A DNA stretch of 35,732 bases. Origin: Psilocybe azurescens. Its lineage: Eukaryota; Basidiomycota; Agaricomycetes; Agaricales; Agrocybaceae. Every line of letters begins with the position of its first letter. The first letter of the stretch is position 1. Below are positions 30,501 through 35,732 of this stretch, in pieces. The position numbers and the translations under genes were made by a program. The notes beneath the pieces are model-generated. The model made no database searches. It worked only from the letters and a program-made list of their open reading frames with translations, and was not told where the DNA came from. Where the stretch lies: positions 1 to 35,732 of the forward strand of contig JAJIRX010001061.1 in the NCBI GenBank assembly GCA_023853785.1. Reading direction: 5' to 3'.

Positions 30501-33367
30501 CAAGCAGCTGCTTCCTCTTCTCCATCACCACCATCTCAAGCACCTCTGCTTTTTTCCACTGCCCCTGGTTCCTGTATGTGACTGCAAGATTGCCCATGCT
30601 TATGAGTGTGTCAGGATGATCATCACCAAGCAGTCTCTTCCCTCTTCTCCATCACCACCACCTCAAGTGCTTCTACTTCTTTCCACTGCCCCTGTTCAAA
30701 GTACACAAGTGCCATACCACTTAAAATTGAAGGCATCATCTGGTCAGGATCAACTGAGGCTTTGGAGCTGGAGATATGCTGCAAAAGTGTGCGTCGATAC
30801 TTGTAGTCCTTGTCATCAAATAACCAAGAAATTGATAGGCCAATGATACTGAGTACACATTTCTGCATCAGTTGTCTGTTCCCTTCCATAGTGCTACGAC
30901 TCCACTGTTGTACCAGTGGATGAATGCTGTATGTGTGATTTTGATCATCATATTCAATGAGCGAATATGAACCCAGGCGATTGATAACCTGCCTAAAGCC
31001 CCATGCCCAGTCTGGACCTATTTTTCCAAGCTGGTTCAACAATTCTGTCACTTTTTTTTTGTAGTTCAGAGTCCTCCAGTTGCATTTCAGACAATGCTGC
31101 CTTTTCAAACATTTTCTCCGAAATTCCTTCATGATGTAGCATTGAGAAAATTTGGAGCAAAGAACTTGCTGATGTGTCAAGTTTGTCATAGCTCAGTCTC
31201 CATGTTGCATACACTGCTCGTTCATATGGATCCTCTCCTTGGAACTCCTCACTCTGTAACAATTTGTCATGGTGACGTCGATAGAATTCTTGATATTGGC
31301 TTAATGACAAGTGGCAATGAATGTAAGCGCCAGCTTGGGAAATAGCTAAAGCAAAGTAATGGAGTTCCTGTCTTGTGCTTTTAGATTAAAAGTGTTTTCT
31401 AAAGAAACCGAAAATGAGAGTAAGAACCTGTACAATTGCTGCTGCCAGCACTTTATTTTCATCGCTCTCTTCTGCCCCGAGCCTGATGCAGTAGCAGGTT
31501 TTTGGCGTCTTCATGCTCCATTGCACCAACTTTTACATCTGCTCCTTTTGCAGAGAGATGGCGAAGCTCTCGGTTACGTGTTGTAACTAGGATGTTGCCA
31601 GATCGGCACTGAGGAAAGAATTTATTCAGCTTCAAGTTGACATTGTCCGCGATTGTCAAAGAAGAGAAGCCAGTTTCCTTTGTGCTGGCTTGCAAGCCAA
31701 CGGAGGCTTGCATCTACTGATCGCTCTGTATTTTCTGGAGTGATGGCCTCAAGATCTGTTTGAAGAGTTTGTTTATTGGTCGTGTCAACATAGAATACAT
31801 CGCAGAAGCTGAAAACGTGAAATGTAAATTATTGCTAGTTGTGATTTTACAGATAGTAGAACCATACCGGGTGGATGATTCTTGCACAAATTTGAAAGCA
31901 AGTTGGGTCTTTCCGAACCCCTAGGCCGTGCAAGACAAAGACACGTCGAGAATCACTGCCCAACTCAAAGTATCTGTGCATCTTATCAAGGATTTCCTTT
32001 CGTCCTATAAATGATTCCACGGAAGTGGACAATGCTTCGTTCTCTGATGTGTTGAACTAATTCATTTGGAGGCCTAGGAGAAACTAGGGTGATGAGATTA
32101 GATTACTATGTAGATCTACAAGAGTGATTCTTCCTTACTGAGTTGCTCGAGTAGAAGCTGCGCTCTTGGGGCTCTGATCGCCCTAACCAACAAAGCAAGC
32201 TTTTCAGCAACCTCTTCCTTCTTCATATATTGCATTGTATGAGCCTCCACATTGCTCAGTTTCTCCCATTTGGAAATCTCTATTCCCTGCATCCCTTGCT
32301 CAACATTTAGTCAGAAAATAAGTGTTCGACAAGTTGGCAAAACGACGCAACATTTCTTGATGTGTATTTTCACAGTCAGTGGTAATTGCCTTTAGCCATT
32401 GATGACGTCTGTTGGTATGATCTGCTGGAATAATCCAGGTTTCTTGATCCCGATTACCTCGGCCTGTCCAGTACCAATGCTCACCAAGCACCCGATTTGA
32501 CGAGCGCCAAATAGGACCTTGGCCTCTTCCAGTACCACCTGACTCGGATTATTTCGGCCTAGTCCACCGTCGATGAAAGGCTGGTTCCGCCCAATTTCAA
32601 TGCGCTTAAAGAAGGTAGGTGCTGCAGATGTCGCTCGAGCGGCCTCCCAAATTTTGCAATTTGAATGTGTTTCACGAGACTGGTATGTCCTAAAAAGCAC
32701 TGGAATGTCCATGTTGTGGGCGTTCTTTGCGCAGACGAAGCTAATATGTCTTCGAATTCAAAATCCAAATGCATGGAAGAGTAAGTAATATACTCACGTT
32801 CGGCAGTCTCCAGCTCGATCACCTTCTAATAAGGGTGATTCGAATCATCAGTTACGGTCTTCACAACAGATTTCATCACTGCTTCGAGTTTTTTCGCTTT
32901 GAATTTTCCGTCTCCCCATCGTTTCATATCAGAGAAGACTTGTTTCGCCAGATCGTCGTAGTGATCTATTGCCGTGTCTACATCCATCCGAAGACGCCCA
33001 AGCATTAGGGAAGCAATTATCCTGTAAGATACAAATTTTCATGTAACGTTGGAGTAATATGAGACGATTGTAGATGTATAACGCAACGCACCCTCCAGTA
33101 CTAGTACCACCAATCAGATCGAAGTAATCGCACGGCTTCGGGAGTCCGCTAAGAGGTTCTTGACCGTCCTTCTTCCGTTTCGCGTTCTCCTCAACCATCA
33201 GCCTGTGCATAACTTCTTTGATCATAAGCAGTTCCGAAAGTCCGCGAATCCCACCGCCATCTGTTCAGAGTTTACTAGTTAGCGACTCTATCGGTGAGAG
33301 AGTACAAACGGACGCATATACCTAGCGCAAGCAGCCTCAAAGGTGGTTCTTCTGCGGAGGAAGTCAT
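27590..33367 (-). pseudogene. NLR-like protein pseudogene: patatin - NB-ARC - TPR
   Basis: Fungal NLR-like proteins of this layout are thought to sense non-self and act through a phospholipase domain. Seven exons can be traced (33367-33322, 33260-33092, 33021-32798, 32740-32139, 32073-31868, 31808-31428, 31367 onward) with consensus introns. Patatin: MTSSAEEPPLRLLAL, DGGGIRG across intron 1, GTSTG lipase motif, RLRMDVDTAIDHYDD, and DGGLGRNNP with the catalytic Asp. NB-ARC: VESFIGRKEIL, a P-loop region now reading GLGVRKDP, LLFFD (Walker B), GNILVTTRN and ALAISQAGAYI. TPRs follow from about 30690. Lesions include single-base shifts near 32835, 32388, 32317, 31645, 31472, 31050, 30632 and 30428, two missing bases in the P-loop (about 31920), and Trp to stop at 28034-28036 and about 27652. 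The 3' end is unclear. Confidence 0.88.
27600..30690 (-). repeat. TPR array, about 25 units of 126 bp (42 aa)
   Basis: These are kinesin-light-chain-type TPR units of 42 residues: GNDHPDTLxSMANLAATYRNQGQW, (K/N)(K/E)AEVLE, VVVMEK(R/S)KQLL. Twenty-four clear units plus a divergent first one (ALVYFEQGQWKEVEALE) are visible. Nineteen consecutive units (30433-28037) are open without a break. Two classes alternate: 'KKAEVLEM' and 'NEAEVLEV'. In 30433-29299 the order is M-V-V three times (378-bp period), marked independently by HPHTL and HPDTL; in about 28800-28037 it is M-V (252-bp period). The unit length is a multiple of three, so the opposite strand is also open. Confidence 0.95.
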
Positions 33368-33989
33368 CGTTAAGACCAAGGAATCGATGTCTCGAGCCTC
33401 GAGGCGGGATGTATGACATGCTGCATGGACCTAAATTTTCACACGGAAGGGCCTAGTACTCTTTACAGCGACAACTGGTTATTATCTGAAGCGGAGGAGG
33501 AACCCGAACATTGATCGATGCCCCGAGTTTCTCGTGTTGGATGGCATCCTGTGCATATGTGTGGGAACGATGAGATCGGGACGTAGTGTGGCTCGCGCGT
33601 GTGAAAGATCTGTGATTGCATCGATAGAAAAACATTGCCACGAATCGCCCACGATTCATTTCCCCACTCTTCCCCCACCTCCCATCACGGCTGTGAGGTT
33701 CGCTCAATCTCTCTTTATTGAACTTGCCGACACTCTGTTCTGCTCATTGCCTTCAGGAGTTGCCTACGATTATGAAGTTGCTCTGGTCGTCGATCGATGA
33801 TATGACCTCTGTTTCCTTTCGTCTCTTTTCTTCCCAACGTATCTTCTTGTTCCTATATCCTAAGATAACTTGGTCACCAACCTCGGCCTGGCAGCGGAAG
33901 ATTCCGAGACAAGAAAATTGGTCAGATTTCACCGACCGCACGGTCCGAAAGAGGTGGGATCATTTAAAACCCTAACCCAACGGAGCCTC
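33368..33989. other. Upstream flank of the NLR-like gene; no gene recognised
   Basis: Likely to have held the promoter of the minus-strand NLR-like gene. No clear TATA or CCAAT element was identified. Short frames on both strands have no recognisable content. Confidence 0.45.
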
Positions 33990-34682
33990 GTGTGTGTTAT
34001 GACTGTCGTGCTCATTCCTTGACACATATACCCGCACCAGCCAAGATCTGCGCAATGTGGTCGCACTTGCACCCTATCAGTGTTGCGCGGACACTCACCT
34101 CCCTCTTCCTGCCCCCTCAGTCCTCAGCACCCACGCCAGGCCTGCAAGAATTCCTGGCAGCGACGATGATATGTTGATCTGCAGAGATCGTATACACCCC
34201 CCACCTTACTGGGCTCTGAGAACCACTACTTCTCTTTCGGTCCCAATGGCTTGGTCGCTGCCGTGCTCCTCCGCCCAGTCTATCCCACTGAATCTGCGCT
34301 GTCCCTCTTCTCCAGTGCTGGCTTAGTCATCGAGCTGGGCCCAGAAGTGTCCTTGGCCCCGACTCATCTCTGCCCTCCTATGGACTCTGTTGCCCTTCCG
34401 CGTCGGCACCGTCCATAACCCTCTCCTAGATCTGTCCCATTTGGCTCGAGCACGCTCCTCCACCTGACTACCTCGACCAATCCGCGAGGCGTTCAAGGAA
34501 GCCGATGGATGAGCTCCTTGCGAGTCTGGGTTTCTTTTCTGGATACGGAGAGGAGGGTGGTGAAAAGAGAAATGGAAACGGAGACGTCCGTGCGGCGAAA
34601 GAAGAGTGGATAGAGACCCTGAGAGAAATGGGTGCGCTACGACGACGAGAATGTCGAGTGGGTCATGGCCGCTGTCCTATGA
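33990..34682 (+). pseudogene. Unidentified gene next to duplication copy B, frameshifted
   Basis: Not recognised. Protein-like stretches in changing plus-strand frames are ICAMWSHLHPISVARTL and TPGLQEFLAATM (34050-34170), SENHYFSFGPNGLVAAVLL then RPVYPTESALSLFSSAGLVI (34216-34340), VGTVHNPLLDLSHLARARSS (about 34400-34465), DELLASLGFFSGYGEEGG and VRAAKEEWIETLREMG (34506-34635), and NVEWVMAAVL with TGA at 34680-34682. At least three single-base shifts are needed to connect them. The last codons (ATG GCC GCT GTC CTA TGA) are also at the start of duplication copy A, where the LTR interrupts them. The ancestral duplication therefore included at least the end of this gene. Confidence 0.55.
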
Positions 34683-35732
34683 GGCTCTAAGCTCTAAGAG
34701 CCATGTGCAGTTACTTTTCACGATGTACGTTCCTTGTCCCTGTCTGGTCCGTGGTTTGGTGGGTGGCTGAGCAGTGCAGTGTATGCATTGGAAGCAAAGT
34801 TCGTCTTCTACACGTTTCCTTCGCGTCGCCGATTTTGCTATTTTCCTTTCCGGGCCTCCTTTTATATCTTTGCTCTTTTTATCATTTTCCTTACGTACTA
34901 ATTACCTGCCTTCTCGCTGTCCGATCTCCCAGACCATTCGAACACCCAACCGATCATACATTTCCCGGCACTTGTGACTCCATAGTTCCCTCGACCAACT
35001 GTTCCACCCAGTGCTGAAGATCTGTCGAGTTCATCGTATATCATGCAGGCTTCCTTCCTTTCAGTCTTTTTTTTACCCTTATTTCTTTCTTTTATCCCAT
35101 CTTCGCCCTGCGCCTGGTGAGCCCAATAACTCAAGGTCATCTTCGTCTCCTATCCTACATGTAGTTTTCTCATATTTATTTTCTCATCCGCACCCAGTCG
35201 TTACTGAACTACCCTGTCATTCGAAGATATGAATTTGTATCCGGCAAAGGCAACGAAATTGGCATCCAGTCTCGATGCTCTTGTAGGATCTGGAAACAGT
35301 TGAGGCCTGTACGACTTTGGTATGTTATCTACGACGTTAATTACCTGATGTCCCGCAGAAAGCCGCCGCATTATCAGATGAAAGGGAGACGAAAATGGGA
35401 TCTGATGTGTCAAACCAGGTATACCATCACAACCAACGTCTACTGTTCTCTCCCTGGTCATCAATGTACCTCTGTCATACTCTCTTCGCTCATGTACCTC
35501 TAATGCTCATCTCGATAGCTGTCTATAATTAGCAGTATTGAGAAAGTTTGCTTGAAATTTTGTGATCTCTCGTTTCACTCTCCCGATTTTTACTTCTAAC
35601 AACCTCATTGATAACTAGAGCTCCTACACCTGGACTTTCAAAGCCTCTGTCGACGTGTGCCTCGTTCTATATCATGGGATGTCTTTCGTCGCGTCCTAGC
35701 TCAAAGTTTGCATCAGAAATAAGCTTCTCGGT
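34664..35732 (+). repeat. Direct duplication, copy B (partner 4004-5098), truncated by window end
   Basis: Same orientation and order as copy A. Unlike copy A, it keeps the upstream gene joined to it (34662-34682), so it represents the state before the retrotransposon insertion. The window ends inside the homology. Confidence 0.95.
35229..35732 (+). pseudogene. Unidentified multi-exon gene, copy B (N-terminal part)
   Basis: Homologue of the gene at 4575. Exon 1 starts with the same MNLYPAKATKLASSLDALVG but lacks about 17 bases present in copy A, so it runs into TGA near 35301. The first intron (35320-35358, 39 nt) is intact, and exon 2 reads KAAALSDERETKMGSDVSNQ without the 4-base insertion of copy A. 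The donor that is GTAAGC in copy A (5085) is ATAAGC here (35719). The two copies are thus broken at different places. Confidence 0.5.

Noticed and set aside
32830..32860. Second hammerhead core (CTGATGATTCGAATC on the minus strand)
   Set aside because: No GAAA after a stem II and no stem III; it lies in patatin coding sequence.

Overview
The window looks like nuclear DNA of a filamentous basidiomycete, most likely an agaricomycete. The evidence is genes with many introns of about 40-60 nt, an agaricomycete-type Ty3/gypsy Gag, a PCNA-like gene with a long internal acidic/lysine-rich insertion, and a patatin / NB-ARC / TPR NLR-like gene. It is repeat-dominated and decayed: I found no protein-coding gene that is intact end to end. 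Almost every recognisable gene has single-base frameshifts, and several also have nonsense or splice-site changes. Pseudogenisation is the simplest reading. An indel-prone assembly cannot be excluded from the sequence alone and should be checked first.

Layout. 1-4005: the 5' part of a minus-strand Ty3/gypsy element (LTR 3490-4005, broken gag, degraded downstream part, pol outside the window). 4004-5098 and 34664-35732: a direct duplication of about 1.07 kb about 30.7 kb apart, carrying the start of the same unidentified multi-exon gene. The LTR edge coincides with the left edge of the duplication in copy A, so the element appears to have inserted into an older, longer duplication. 6951-8425 (minus): a multi-exon PCNA pseudogene. 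8685-10366 (plus): a degraded Ser/Thr-rich gene diverging from it. 11822-12400 and 13369-13463: gene scraps.

14400-26200 is essentially repeats. It holds a 29-bp x 8 minisatellite with a TGAGTCA site in every unit, a composite repeat family (TCCGCTTTT tract, quasi-palindromic TCCA/TGGA array and a 'CACC.ATGGTCAG' module), a GC-rich minisatellite, a tRNA-like pol III sequence, an approximately 150-bp unit with a strong CACGTG-bounded hairpin in six copies, and a Tc1-like transposase N-terminal scrap.

26265-26827 is the most interesting part: a non-coding tract with a chain of strong hairpins that ends in a sequence matching a complete type I hammerhead ribozyme (26753-26827), with all three stems and the invariant core. 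It abuts a 5'-truncated Tc1-like transposase (26889-27191) with a recognisable right inverted repeat ending at a TA (27409).

27590-33367 (minus) is an NLR-like pseudogene: a patatin-like phospholipase domain, an NB-ARC domain with a broken P-loop, then about 25 TPR units of 126 bp. The 5' 2.7 kb is frameshifted many times, yet 19 consecutive repeats are open without a break and show higher-order periods of 3 and then 2 units, indicating recent expansion or homogenisation.

The genes do not form a pathway. The window reads as an accessory region in which duplicated host genes and an NLR-like gene have decayed among transposable elements and minisatellites.
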